Program-made: the position numbers and the translations under genes | Notes under the pieces: generated by a model | The model's database searches: none | The model's input: only the letters and a program-made list of their open reading frames with translations | Told to the model about the DNA's origin: nothing | Shown here: positions 1 to 10,309 of the stretch, in pieces | How the letters are laid out: every line of letters starts with the position of its first letter | How positions within the stretch are numbered: position 1 is the stretch's first letter | NCBI GenBank assembly: GCA_948146395.1 | Contig: OX411556.1 | Span: forward strand, 27,017,653-27,081,652 | Reading direction: 5' to 3' | Source of the DNA: Fragum whitleyi | Lineage: Eukaryota; Mollusca; Bivalvia; Cardiida; Cardiidae | Length of the DNA stretch: 64,000 bases

Positions 1-480
1 GGTGAACCTCTACCAAGTTTGTTCATATCAAAGCCCTGGGGACATATTTGGGCTCCACCCGGGTGCATATCTTTTCACATATAATCAAACGGAAAATCTG
101 TTAAAATCTTCTTCTCAGAAACCAGAAAGCAGACAGCTTTCATATTTTGTATGTAGCATTATTTAGTAGACCTCTTCTTGATTTGTTCATATCAAGATCC
201 TCAGCAAAAAGAAAACTTCAAAAATCTTCATCTCTGAAACCTTAAGGCAGACATCTTCATATTATGTTTGTGATATTATAAAGTTGAATTATACAAACGT
301 TTTCATGTCATGCCCCTTAGGTCATTTTTTGGCTCTGAATGACACAAAAGAGGAAATCTTATATACTTTGTCTCTGAAACCAGAAGGCAGGGAGTTTTCA
401 TTTAAGTCTCATTTAATCGTTTTTCATGAAATTCATAAAAGTCTCGTTTAATCGTTTTTCATGAAATTTTTCGTTGCATG
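1..480. repeat. Tandem bivalve-type repeat
   Basis: Three imperfect units, about 120-140 bases apart, share the block 'tctctgaaaccagaaggcagacatcttcat' in spirit (near 112, 231 and 370). The opening words 'ggtgaacctctaccaagtttgttcatatcaaagccc' belong to a repeat type I associate with bivalve genomes. A separate 38-base direct duplication ('tttaatcgtttttcatgaaatt') lies at about 400-470. No coding potential is seen. Confidence 0.6.
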
Positions 481-612
481 CCCATATGTTCATAGGCATA
501 CCCGTTTTACTTTTTGCTAGAAACATCCCATGGTATTGATTTTCTTTAGTAATTATCTTCTTGTTGATATCTGCCTATTTAATTCATGTGATGTCCAAGG
601 GGTCAAAGAGAC

Positions 613-651
613 TCATGTGAGCGATCTAGGACCATCATGGTCCTCTTGTTT
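613..651 (+). repeat. Mollusc repeat end (gtgagcgat...cctcttgt)
   Basis: The string 'gtgagcgatctaggaccatcatggtcctcttgttt' contains a short inverted core (aggaccat/atggtcct). It matches the end of repeats I recognise from bivalve sequence. A related end occurs near 29,470-29,510. Recognition is from memory. Confidence 0.5.
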
Positions 652-859
652 CTTTCATTCAACTTTTAATTTCCCGAACTGAGCTGAGCGATATTTTGTA
701 TGTATATACTCTCATTTACAGAAATATTGGATTTAAAACTGCTACTGCCTTTTTCTCTTCTTCGGAGAGTTTTAGCATTTTTCATATTTCTGTCTCCACC
801 TCTGTATTCATTCATTCCATCCTCCCTCCTATGTCCTTTACATTCTCTCTATACCACAC

Positions 860-1140
860 CCTGTATTCCGCTCTGTCTCTCTTTCACTCCCTATTTCTCC
901 GATTCCCTGTCTCTCTCCTTTCCCTATCCCCGGCTCTCTTCTCCAGAATCTCCCTCTCCCTTCGTCTCTCCTCGTTCTCTCTATCTCCCCAATCTCATCC
1001 CCATTCCTCTCCCCACTCTCTTCAACTCCTCTCGCCCCTCCTCTCTCCTCTTTTCTCTCTCCCCTCTCTCTTCCCTTCTCATTTCCTCACACCCCTTCCT
1101 CTCCTCAACCCCTCTCTGATCTTGTCTCCTCTCCCTTCAT
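860..1140 (+). repeat. Pyrimidine (CT-rich) tract
   Basis: Almost pure C/T on the plus strand. Diverged partners lie at 56,840-57,110 (same strand), 52,030-52,330 (opposite strand) and, more weakly, 54,240-54,370 (opposite strand). The tract sits at the same internal place in the dispersed element each time. Long open frames here are by-products of base composition. Confidence 0.75.
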
Positions 1141-2214
1141 TCCCATTTTCATCACGAAAAGAGATCAATAATGTGTCGAGTTCTTAGCCAGCCTTTCGTC
1201 TCTCCAAAATACACCTTCACTCTTACACCCAACTAAACTCACAAACAATATAGCAACAAATCACGAACTCAATCAACGATGATTTACATAATATATATTT
1301 TTCAGCATCTACACTCACACACATGTATACAAAAAGAAACAAACACACAAAGACAAATAATCACAATCTGCAGCAAAAATATAGTAATGTAAAATTTTAT
1401 TTCCGAGGTTTTGGATACTATTACTCATAATTTCAACTGTGAAAATATCCCCAAAATTATAAGCATTGAATTCTAGATAGTTACTTTAATTACCAATTGT
1501 TTTGAAGCTTAGTTGGCAATAACACAAAAAGTGTCCTTTGCATTCATTCTTAGTGTTTATTTTTCACATTTTTCTTTTTTTATTATCATTTGTTGTCTTT
1601 CGTTTCCTGTTTTTGTATTTTATTACTATACAATTTATTTACTTTTTGTTTTGGATATTTGTCCTTAGTTTATTACAATTGATATAGGTTTTACAATTTA
1701 TCTTTATTTTTGCTTCATTTTGTTAAATATAATTTACGGATTGCTACTGTTGAACGTTGCTTGACAAATGGATGCAGTTTTTATCGTGTTGCTATAAGAA
1801 AATTTTGTTGATTAATGATATGTATTGTACATTTTGATATGTTGAATATTTAAGATACTAGCTGTTGAATGATATTTGTTCTTTTGATTTTTATTTAAAC
1901 CTTGAACGTTTATTATACGAGAGGGTGATATTGCCTTGTACTTGTCGGTCGATCCGTCCGTCCGAAATTGACAAATGAATGATTTTGGAATGAAATTGAA
2001 TGAGGGCATTGAGGGAGTTATGAGTAAAATTCAAGGGAGGTAATCCAATATAGCTAATTTTGTTCAAGATGAGATGATCGTAATGAATGTCAATTATAGA
2101 TGTTCTTAACTGTTATCACAAAGACTTATTATCATCACTAGGTGACCAAACTACGGTATTTTCACCTTGAATAAAGCTGTAGACACCACCCTTTGATAAT
2201 CTACCAACGATGTG

Positions 2215-2770
2215 CTATAGTTTGAGGCGGTTCAGCCTGTACATCTACTAAGTCTGATAAGTCTCATCACCATGAGATCCGTGGATAAATACGATCCGAA
2301 AGTTTTCTCATACAATCATCATATCTTCTTAATGCTAGCTTCCCACAACCGATCTGATCAATTAGATTTCCTGAATTCCCTGATCAAACCCCACAAAAGG
2401 CTTATATTCTTCTCAGTCCCTACTCGACTTCATCCGACCCCTACTTGACTATTCACGACCCTTTTGCGTTCATCACCCAACCTCTGTTTGACGCGGTTCA
2501 GCCTCTAATTCTACCAAGTCTGATAAGACTCATCACCGTGAGATTTTGGAAAAATACGGCCCGAAAGTTTTCTCAAACAATCATCTCTCTTCTTAATGCT
2601 AGGTTCCCATTGTCGATCCGATAAATTCGATTTCCTAAATTCCCTGATCAAAACCCGATCAAAAGGCATATATTCTTCTCAGTCTTTACTCGATCTCATT
2701 CTAACCCTACTCGACTATTCACGACCCTTTCGCGTTTGCTACCCGACCTCCGTTCCGATATCTACTCCAC
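2215..2770. repeat. Internal ~275-bp tandem duplication
   Basis: Two adjacent units share 'ggttcagcct', 'tctgataag.ctcatcacc.tgaga', 'ttcttaatgctag.ttccca', 'ttcctgaattccctgatcaaa' and 'tattcttctcagtc'. The second unit carries the uninterrupted site (about 2,684) that holds a SINE in the related element near 59,024. Confidence 0.6.
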
Positions 2771-3229
2771 CAACCAGACCTTACCTCGGTCACTTCACTC
2801 GGGACTCTCGGCGATTCTACGGAATAGACTTCGGGAATGATGAGAGAGCAGAAATTAAAGCGCGTCATACCGCACGTAGGTTTTTATCTGCGTTTTGTCA
2901 TCAAATTATAATATCCCAAAAAGATTTACTTATATGACCGGAAAGCATTAAAGGAGTGTTTTTTATTCAAGCGTATTGATTAAAGTACCACCAGAAACCG
3001 AAGCCTAAAAGAAAATGATCCAAAATTACTACACTTACATCCGAGGTACTTTCCAGTTTAGGTAAAAATCCGAGCGATTCCCGAATGCGACCACTTCTTG
3101 ATCGCTTCTTGAGCCTCTCTATCACTACACAATCGCTACCCGATCTTTTTCCCGATATTCCCCAGAATAAAGATCAAGAATATGTGAGCGTGGCGTGTAT
3201 CAGTTTGAGTTAATCAGAATAAGGTCGGA

Positions 3230-3396
3230 TTGCACTTGATCTCTAGACGACTAGCTCGACCATGCGCCCGATAGGTACACGATCGATTTCCAAACCGCTT
3301 CCCGTTCATTTATGTCCTTGTTTAGCAGGGCATAGGAAACAACCTTGTTCCCTGGAAATTGCATAGGAAAAAAATAATCGAGTCAAAAACCGAACA
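3230..3396. repeat. Dispersed repeat shared with 15,340-15,508
   Basis: About 165 bases match the segment at 15,340-15,508 in the same orientation, from 'attgcacttg.tctctagacgac' to 'aataatcgagtcaaaaaccgaaca'. No coding capacity. It directly follows the ~3 kb element. Confidence 0.7.
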
Positions 3397-3399
3397 TGT

Positions 3400-5100
3400 G
3401 AACTACATAGCTTTTTATATCAAGAACCACATACTGCCCCGAGTTTAGGTTGAAAAGACGCCAGCAATTGCCTTTCAAATTGGAATACTAGTTTTCATCC
3501 ATCCTCCCCCGAATCGTTTAGAAAATGAAATATGTTTATGGAGTGATTGGACGAGGACAGAACATTTGACTTATTAACAACAATATATTTTTTACTGCGA
3601 TATCTAAGAAATTAGGAAAAAAACTACACATGACTGGTCATACGACTAGTGGCCATCTTGAAACGGAAAAAAAATCAAAGTGCTGTAAGCACTGTAACTG
3701 TTCGGGACTGAAAAGTAGAAACGGTTATTGTTAATACAAGAGTTAAGTTATGTGTTTTTTTTTTAAATCTATTCAAACCCAGGTTTTTGTCATATATTAA
3801 GCCAATACATGAATTCCACATTTAAATATAACTTCGTGGAAAACGTTCGTACGGCTTGATTATAAAAGTGTCTGCAAATACAAGATCTACCTTTCAATAA
3901 ACTTAAGTCAAGAAAAGCGACTCAATTAAGCATTTTACATCGAGAATAATACAGGCTTTAGTAAAAATCCATGTACACGCGTCAAAACAATCCGATTTCG
4001 TGAAACTTTTATGCCTAAACATGAGTAGGGAACATACAGTTTCTCAGTTGTATCTGATTTCACATTTAAAAGATGTCTATTCGCTATCTACAAATTTTTA
4101 GAATTCTTGTTTCACGCCACTTACAAAATGCACAGTTGTCAGACGGATATAATTATTGAACAAGAGTAAATTGAACCTCGGTGATCACTATTTTTTTGAA
4201 AGTTTATTAATATCTGTCTTGAATATTTTTACACAGTAATAATGGTGAACGAAAACGTCCACCAAAAATCCGATTTGTAAGCGTGCTGAAATAGCCGCTC
4301 TTATTGTTCTCCGCACTATAAAATGTAGATATGACAGAGGATAACAACAGGGCACTGTTCGAAAATGTTACTCGTTACACAAAAAAGTACCATTCGTAAA
4401 ATGAAATATTTGAAAAAGTGTTCGTTCCAAGAGAGGTAAATCGGAGGTCAAATTTCAAAGACTAGTATACGGGAAGGTATAATGATCATTCTAGATTCAG
4501 AAAATCTGACTTAGGTCGACTCTTTACGTACCGTCCTGGTGGTCCCTTTACGCTTGACAGGTCTCAGATGATGAGATGGGAATGAAGAAACACCATGAAA
4601 TCGACACTTACGCCATTCTAAATCATTCTTAGTCGCTCACTCAAAGATTCATTCATTCACCCGAAACTCTAACTCAAACTATCAAGACACGCTCCAAAAT
4701 TATTCGAAAATACCCCCAGAATCGTTAACAATGCTTCAAAACTTCATTTTAATCGAGAAAGTCATTTGTCATTTGAATAAGTTGTTATTACGTTGGAAGC
4801 GTCTTTTGGGATAAACAAATCCTTTTTATAGAAAAATACTCAACTCTTTTTAAAAGGGAGATGATAAAAAATCGATAATTTCTAGTTTGGACGAAATAAG
4901 CGAAATTGTTTTACATCGCCATAATTTCATTCAAAACTCGCCCCTCTCACTCATTCAAATTCCCTCCAAATTCATTTACAATGTCAATTTTTCGATGTTA
5001 GAAATGCGAAATTCCAATATGCGACGTGTCACACAAAAGGGATCCAAAAACGACCCAAAACAGACTATTTGAAAAGAAGTTCCAGTTTTAACAAATGCCA
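3400..5100. other. Non-coding stretch with degraded repeats
   Basis: No exon or gene is supported. The part around 4,310-4,560 resembles the region upstream of the duplicated exon 1 ('gacagaggataacaa.agggca', 'aaatctgac.t...cgactctttac'). At 4,620-5,000 there are reversed pieces of the 'gagtgagcga...aagggaggtaa' repeat also seen near 2,010, 49,840, 58,380 and 62,550. Confidence 0.4.
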
Positions 5101-5109
5101 ACCAGAGAA

Positions 5110-5375
5110 ACAAATAGATTAGATTAGTTGGTAGCACACCAGTCTCAATTTTCAATCATGGGGTCCCATGTTTGATCCATGCAATATTGTTCCGTTATTG
5201 GTCCCCCAACAATAGGTGTATAATCGTAGATTTATGTTGAATGATCAGCATTATGTTCGGAAAGGATGTCGTGGCAGTACTGGTGAGAGAAATACTAGGA
5301 ATCTAAGGTTAGGTGCACAAACAGCGCGATATGATTAAAACTGTCATTAGTGGCGCTACGTTATATACATATTGT
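5110..5375 (+). repeat. Degenerate tRNA-derived SINE
   Basis: The order of parts matches the fuller SINEs at 19,804 and 59,024: a worn tRNA-like head ('ttggtagcac...gtcccatgtttgatccatg'), then 'ggttcggaaaggatgt..tggcagtactggtgagagaaatac.aggaatct', then 'gcgatatgattaaaa...agtggcg'. The B-box is altered, so it is unlikely to be transcribed by Pol III. Confidence 0.65.
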
Positions 5376-5589
5376 TATGCATATAACAAGGTGAAATGAA
5401 CATTCTAGAATATATTAACTTAATCTATCAAAAACTAAATTTCTTCAGAGTGTAGCAAATGTCCATATGTTCAAACTTCCTAGATGATCCCTTGTCGATT
5501 GACGTGATTGTTCACAACTATATGTAAAAACTATTTCCAGCAGAGGTCAGTCTGCTTTGCTATCACCAAACTTGACGTGTCATCGTTTT

Positions 5590-5800
5590 AAAAGGCCAAT
5601 TTCAATTCACAGAATATAAAAAGAGCACAAAACTCTCGTCTAAATTCAGTCTCGAAGTAGACACACTCTGACAGACAAAAAGAAGACGTAACGACAATCT
5701 GGCCATCCAATGACGTAGATACTTTTGACGATTTCAGAAGTTGTCCTTATTTACGCGACAAGGCACATGTTATCAAGCGATAAACTGTTGAGTTTGAGGA
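5590..5800 (+). promoter_or_regulatory. TATA-containing duplicated segment, copy 1
   Basis: A TATA-like sequence (tataaa, 5,615-5,620) is followed 33 bases later by an initiator-like 'tcagt' (5,646-5,650), an arrangement compatible with a Pol II start. A diverged copy lies about 790 bases downstream (6,385-6,570), sharing 'aactctcgtct' and 'catcc.atga.g.tagatactttt'. No convincing coding exon follows either copy. It could be a relic promoter or just a repeat. Confidence 0.25.
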
Positions 5801-6374
5801 AACTCTTTGACATCAATGCTGAATTGTTATATACTAAGGAAATAAAATATATCAATCTCATTTAACCCGTTACCAGATGGCAGAATGTAGGCTGGTCTCA
5901 ACGTCAAAGAAGTTGCAGACGATTAATTACTCAATATCGATGTCTGATGAAGAAAAGATATTGTGAACATTGGAAGAATGTCTTCCAACAAGTAATTTCT
6001 TCGTTTTCAACAATATTTTCCGACATTTTTTTAAGGGACGTAGCCTAAAAAGTAAGAGTTGTATTGGTATGGGTTAAATATTTTGAGACTTTACAACAAG
6101 ATTTTAATTTCTCACGAGGCGTGTCGCATGTATAGGAGCGGGGATAGATCATGAAAATATTAATAATAATAAATACAAAGAAACATGAATGGCATGGAAT
6201 ATAAAAAAAAAAAAAACATAGGCCAACACCTTGTGATAACTGTAAATGCATCATTTTCATTCTGAGACCTCAGAAAATTAAATTGAAAATTTAAGAATAT
6301 AAGCCATATTATTGGGAAAAAACGTAAAAAACGTTGCATCCCCCATTATATAAACCTAATGGAAGATAAGCGTG

Positions 6375-6570
6375 TGAAGTAGAAGGCAATTTTAATTCAG
6401 AGAATATAATAAGAGCCTAAACTCTCGTCTTAAGACGGTCCCAAAGCAGACAAGCCCTGATCAGAAAGGATGAAGTTACGACATTTTGTCCATCCGATGA
6501 TGATAGATACTTTCACGATTTTTTATTTTTTTCTTTATTCACGTGACAGGTCACATGATTTTAACTGTTG
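6375..6570 (+). repeat. Diverged tandem copy of 5,590-5,800
   Basis: Shares the order TATA-like (tataat, 6,405-6,410), 'actctcgtct', 'tccatccgatgatgatagatacttt' and 'cacgtgacaggtcacatg' with the upstream copy. The initiator-like sequence is not preserved. No gene is evident. Confidence 0.4.
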
Positions 6571-6867
6571 GAAAAGAAAAAAATGTTTTAGCCTTCAATT
6601 TACGACGGATGATAGGGGATCGAATTTAACCCCCTACCACAATACAGACCAATTATATAAATATATCACATAAACCGATTCACGAATCCTTGCAAACGTC
6701 AAAGAGTTTCAACATTTTTTGTTTAATTTTGTGCCTCTGAGACAACCGAATTACTTTACCCGGCCAATTTTAACATGTAAAAAAATGTGTTAGCCTTCTT
6801 TTTTTCGAAAAATGTGTCTAAATTATCTATTTATTGAGAAAAAATAAAGCGTTTTTTTTGTTTACAT

Positions 6868-6957
6868 ACTCATCATCATCATCATCATCATCATCATCAA
6901 CAACAACAACAACAAAAGAAAAAAAACAACAACAACAAAAAAAAAAAAAAAAAAAAC
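6868..6957. repeat. Compound microsatellite (TCA)n-(CAA)n-(A)n
   Basis: About ten TCA units, then CAA units, then a long A run. The encoded poly-Ser/Thr/Lys frame is a composition artefact. Confidence 0.9.
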
Positions 6958-7339
6958 CCGCGTCACTTTATTTTTTAGGTATAACTTTTCCACAATCTAA
7001 AGTTCGGAAGAATGTTTATACCAAAATAAACGTACATCGGTTATCTATTTGTGATGAAAAGGATGACAACGTATACCCACGCTTTGGAGAGAAACAAACT
7101 CATAGAGCGACAACCCCCAAAATCAAACTTTTGAAATTAGAGTAAGGTTCCATTGCCCGTGCATTCATTAATAAAAGAGGAGTTTTGTTAACAAGAAAGT
7201 TTACATTTAGGTTCCCTTTTCTATGACGCGGTTTATAATCATGATCCCACATCAATATGACCATGGTCACATGCAGTGAAATTTTCATTAATTTCCATCC
7301 AAATAAGGAAGTGTTAACAATGAATTCTTCAAATTCAAA

Positions 7340-8070
7340 TTCAAATTAAGGCCCCTTTTCTTGTGACGCTCAATAAATCAGGACTTTTTCTTAGAGAGCA
7401 ATCATTGTGATGAACAATCATTCTGGACAAGTTTGAAGTCAATCGGTTGAGAGCTGTAGACTTAAGAGCGTTAAAGAGGTTTTTCTAATTAAATTTTTAT
7501 TTTGCCCCTTTTCCTGTGATGCTTGACAATTATGCAAAGGAAGAACCATTACACAGGTTGAATCATTCTGAGCAAGTGTGAAGACAATCGGATGAAATAT
7601 GTGGACTTTAGAGCGTTAACGAGGATTTTCAAATTGGATTTTCCAATTATTTTCATTTGGCCCCTTTTCCGTGACGCTTGACGGATCGGGCCTATTTTCG
7701 AAAGGAAGCATCCTTGTGATAGATCAAACATTCTGAACAAGTTTGAAGCCAAGAGCGTTAACAAGGATGTTTAATTTGATTTTAATTAGGCTCCTATTCT
7801 CATGACGATTGACGGATCTGACACACTTTCGAAAGGAACAATCTTTGTGATTGTCGAATCATTCTTATAAAGTTTAAATAAGATCGGATAAAAACTTTGG
7901 ACATAATTTTTCACTTAATTTCATTTGGCCCCTTTTCCCGTGACGCTATTTGGATCAGATCCATTTTCGAAGGGAACCATCCTTGTGATAGTACAGTCAT
8001 TCTGACCAAGTTTGAGAACAACCGATTGAAAACTGTGGACTTTAGAGTGTTAACGAGGATTTTCTTAAAA
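7340..8070. repeat. Tandem array, ~130-156-bp units
   Basis: Five diverged units each contain 'ggccccttttcc.gtgacgcttgacggatc', 'ttttcgaaaggaa.catccttgtgat', 'tcattctga.caagtttgaag' and 'gtggactttagagcgttaacgaggatttt'. The 'cccctttt' landmarks fall near 7,355, 7,503, 7,660, 7,790 and 7,929. No frame is conserved across units. Satellite or decayed element. Confidence 0.75.
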
Positions 8071-8423
8071 ATGTTTTACTGTTGTTTTTTTTTGACGTTG
8101 CTGACTTAAATATTACCCCAACAACAAAAAATGGCTTCAAAATAATCGCCGAAACACAATGAAGCCATTTCTACGATATCAAAGCAATTGATAAATTAGG
8201 TAAAACGCTGCAACGTTTTCAGTCAGTGAAATTGCGTGATGTACGCTTCGACCGTGATATTTTGAATGCCTAAATAGCGAGTTACATGATACTTTGGGGG
8301 TAAATCTGACAATTTCTTATTATATTACAATTACTTACAATAAAAGGAAAACAAAACGTGACTAATCAACGTTAACAATTCTAAAAATATTGTGTGCCCA
8401 GTAACACAATTTGTGACTATCTA

Positions 8424-8582
8424 GAATCCGTGGACCCGTAATAGTTCCGTTTAGGGAGTAATGGACTTTAACAGTGTTAACAGAATTTTCCTAATGAGTT
8501 TCATTAGGAAACCTCAGTTAACGTTGTGAAAGATCAAAACTTCCGAAATAATGCGGAAATATTACGTGTCCACTACCTTAAG
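8424..8582. mobile_element. Palindromic TTAA-ended MITE (copy A, first)
   Basis: The left half ('gtggacccgtaatagttccgtttagggagtaatg') is the inverted complement of the right half ending 'cactaccttaa'. Central palindrome 'cctaatgagtttcattagg'. The left terminus is worn. Family copies: 8,693-8,841; 19,202-19,366; 19,496-19,650; 63,368-63,535. Confidence 0.65.
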
Positions 8583-8692
8583 TCGAAAAAAAGTTGGATA
8601 GAGGATAACAATACAGCATTTCGAAAATGTGTCTCGTCTCTTAGGCCTAAATAAAGACCATTCGGGATTTCCGTAAAACGAATATTAGGATT

Positions 8693-8841
8693 TTAAAGTA
8701 GTGGGCCCGTTATAGTTACTCAACGTTTCGGAAGTAATGAGCTTCCACAGTGTTAACCGGGGTTTTCTACTGATTTTAACATTGCGAAAGTTCATGAGTT
8801 CTGAAATGTTGCACCGAACTATTACGGTTCCACTACCTTAA
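8693..8841. mobile_element. Palindromic TTAA-ended MITE (copy A, second)
   Basis: Begins TTAA-agtagtgggcccg and ends cactacc-TTAA, with terminal halves in inverted orientation. The centre is partly deleted relative to the equivalent element at 19,496-19,650. Confidence 0.65.
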
Positions 8842-8992
8842 GAAGTCTTATACAGGATAGTGGAATGGTCGTCATTCTTGATTCAGAATAAAAGCTAAGA
8901 GCGAAAGTTTCGATCCTAGTCAGCCTGCGCAAATCGCGTAATCTGACCTGGATCGACTTTTACTAACTGACCAGAAGGTTTCTTATCGCCCA

Positions 8993-9070
8993 GCCGCCGT
9001 CATAGCGCAGTTGGTATCGCGTCGGACTATCAATCTAGAGGTCCCGGGTTCGATCCCCGACGACGGCGAC
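8993..9070 (+). mobile_element. SINE head (tRNA-like), body lost
   Basis: Carries an A-box-like 'tagcgcagttgg' (9,003-9,014) and a perfect B-box 'ggttcgatcc' (9,048-9,057), with terminal arms gccgccg/cgacggc. The anticodon stem does not pair, so it is not a working tRNA gene. Unlike the paralogous SINE at 19,804, the central and tail regions are absent and sequence passes straight to 'gggttgataatattcaa', which suggests an internal deletion. Confidence 0.75.
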
Positions 9071-9162
9071 ACTCATCCTTCGCCCGATGGGTTGATAATA
9101 TTCAAGAAAAGACCAGTCATGGGTTTTTGGTGCAAAAAAAAATATGAACGTTTAAAGGTAAT

Positions 9163-9200
9163 ACCCCTCTTTGCATGTGTGAACACGTGCAAAGAGGGGT
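9163..9200. other. 17-bp perfect hairpin, copy A
   Basis: Arms ACCCCTCTTTGCATGTG and CACGTGCAAAGAGGGGT with a 4-base loop and one G-T wobble. The equivalent structure in the duplicate (20,263-20,304) has a perfect 20-bp stem. It contains an E-box (CACGTG) and lies about 1.05 kb upstream of exon 1a. It may be a small foldback or a regulatory palindrome. Confidence 0.7.
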
Positions 9201-9224
9201 TATAATTTCTAAAATGTTTCGCGA

Positions 9225-9560
9225 GCATTTCAATCCTTTATGTTTGGAAGTTCTGACAGCTGCCAACGATAGGACGTATTAGATAGACATTATTTTAGCC
9301 ATTGCGAGACATTTCCAACAATTTCAAATGTGTGCAAAGTAAAGGTTCTGACCAGCCTGTGCAGCCGCACAGTCTGACCAGAATTTTCACTATGCGCTAT
9401 ATTGATACATAAGGCCTTAATCCATCTTCATGCAGTCAGCATATATAATTATTGTATTGTGTCGTTGTCAACGCTACCAAACGTTCGTACCTCGCGTAGT
9501 GTGAAATTGTTGGAAATGTAACGCACAGGCTCATATAAAACATTTTATAAGGTAGAATGG
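9225..9560. repeat. Dispersed repeat ('gagacatttccaacaatttc...cagcctgtgcagccgcac')
   Basis: Related stretches occur at 20,320-20,640, 23,400-23,680, 38,010-38,230, 39,380-39,560 and 48,840-48,990, sharing words such as 'gaaatttccaacaatttc', 'ctgtgcag.cgcacagtctg' and 'ttgtcaacgcta'. No open frame is shared between copies. Confidence 0.5.
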
Positions 9561-10080
9561 ACATTCTAGATTCAGAGAATATAGAACATAACATAAGAAA
9601 ATTCTAGGCAGTCTTTTCAAAGTTGGCAGTAACGCTTTTCCCAGATGGCCCCTTTTTGATTGACGGGTCACATCTTTGTGATCCGTCGAGCAGCAAGGAC
9701 CATCACTTTGTTCCGTAACACAATTTGTTAAGATAAAAACGTTTCCAGTGGAAGTAAAACTAAACTGATATCATAAAACGCGTTGATAGACAGTAATAAC
9801 TAGAGATTTCTCAAATTTTCACACTTTTTCACACAAGTTTACCAAATGCGCCCCTCGGCTCACCAAAAGGGATGTTAGCTTATTGTCGTCCTTATCAAAA
9901 AGTCAAACATGTTTACGTCCCTTGTACATCGTGCCGCAACAACGTCCTTCAAAGACTTCGAAGAACAAAAGGAGTTTTAATTATCTCTCTTAAATTGTCT
10001 GTGACCGCGCCAAGAAAATTGCGACGAATATTCCACGATTTGCATCAAAATTCGTAGCTTTATTACTTTTTTCAATGCTA

Positions 10081-10231
10081 CGTCGCTATCCTGAAACTAC
10101 ATCCGGTTTCTGACGTCACGACGTAACGTTATTATTTACTTCCTAGCAACCACTCTGGGCAAGTTACAATTTTAGCGCATTGCTTATAACTTATCATAAA
10201 ATAAATAAATTATAGTTTAAAAACAATAAAA
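10081..10231 (+). promoter_or_regulatory. Putative promoter/5'UTR of exon 1a
   Basis: Upstream of the exon 1a start lie an ETS-like 'catccgg', a full CRE palindrome TGACGTCA (10,111-10,118) and an X-box/RFX-like half-site CCTAGCAAC (10,142-10,150). All three recur unchanged at the same spacing upstream of exon 1b. There is no clear TATA box at a standard position. Motif recognition only; transcription start unknown. Confidence 0.45.
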
Positions 10232-10309
10232 ATGGGAAATTCATCAAATGAAGAAAGATCAGGCTGTTTTGCTTGGTTAATAAGAAAAAAGAAAGCCGTG
10301 AACAAAAGG
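10232..10309 (+). CDS. Exon 1a (alternative first coding exon) of the myristoylated AKAP-like gene
   Basis: Twenty-six codons from an ATG in good context (A at -3, G at +4) to a consensus donor AGG|GTAAGT, phase 0. The peptide starts MGNSSNEE, which fits the N-myristoylation consensus, then has one Cys and a run of Lys/Arg. All 78 bases are identical to exon 1b (21,366-21,443), while bases before and after differ. No second set of downstream exons is visible between 10.3 and 21.3 kb. It is therefore either an alternative first exon of the gene completed at 37-51.6 kb or the remnant of a lost tandem gene. Confidence 0.7.

Larger units (their letters stand above)
640..3250. repeat. Dispersed ~3 kb element, copy 1
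   Basis: This stretch is homologous to 56,620-59,870 over most of its length, in the same orientation. Both begin at 'tttctttcattcaa...ctgagctgagcgatat', run through a long pyrimidine tract (about 860-1,140), then share an A/T-rich middle, the 'ggttcagcc' part and the end 'tatgtgagcgtggcgtgtatcagtttgagtt'. Reading frames in the pyrimidine tract (Ser/Leu/Pro-rich) and at 2,596-2,937 are not conserved as proteins. No reverse transcriptase, transposase or long terminal repeats are visible. Class unknown. Confidence 0.65.

Noticed and set aside
696..1187. 163-codon Ser/Leu/Pro-rich open frame (and similar frames near 56,704-57,213, 52,017-52,851 and 54,175-54,564)
   Set aside because: They lie in CT-rich or microsatellite tracts of repeat copies, several frames are open at once, and the frames are not conserved between copies.
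2596..2937. 113-codon frame in the ~3 kb element
   Set aside because: The equivalent region of the second copy is broken by a SINE and shows no conserved protein; no domain is recognised.
8993..9070. tRNA gene
   Set aside because: A- and B-boxes are present but the anticodon stem does not pair, and the same head occurs on full SINEs at 19,804 and 59,024.
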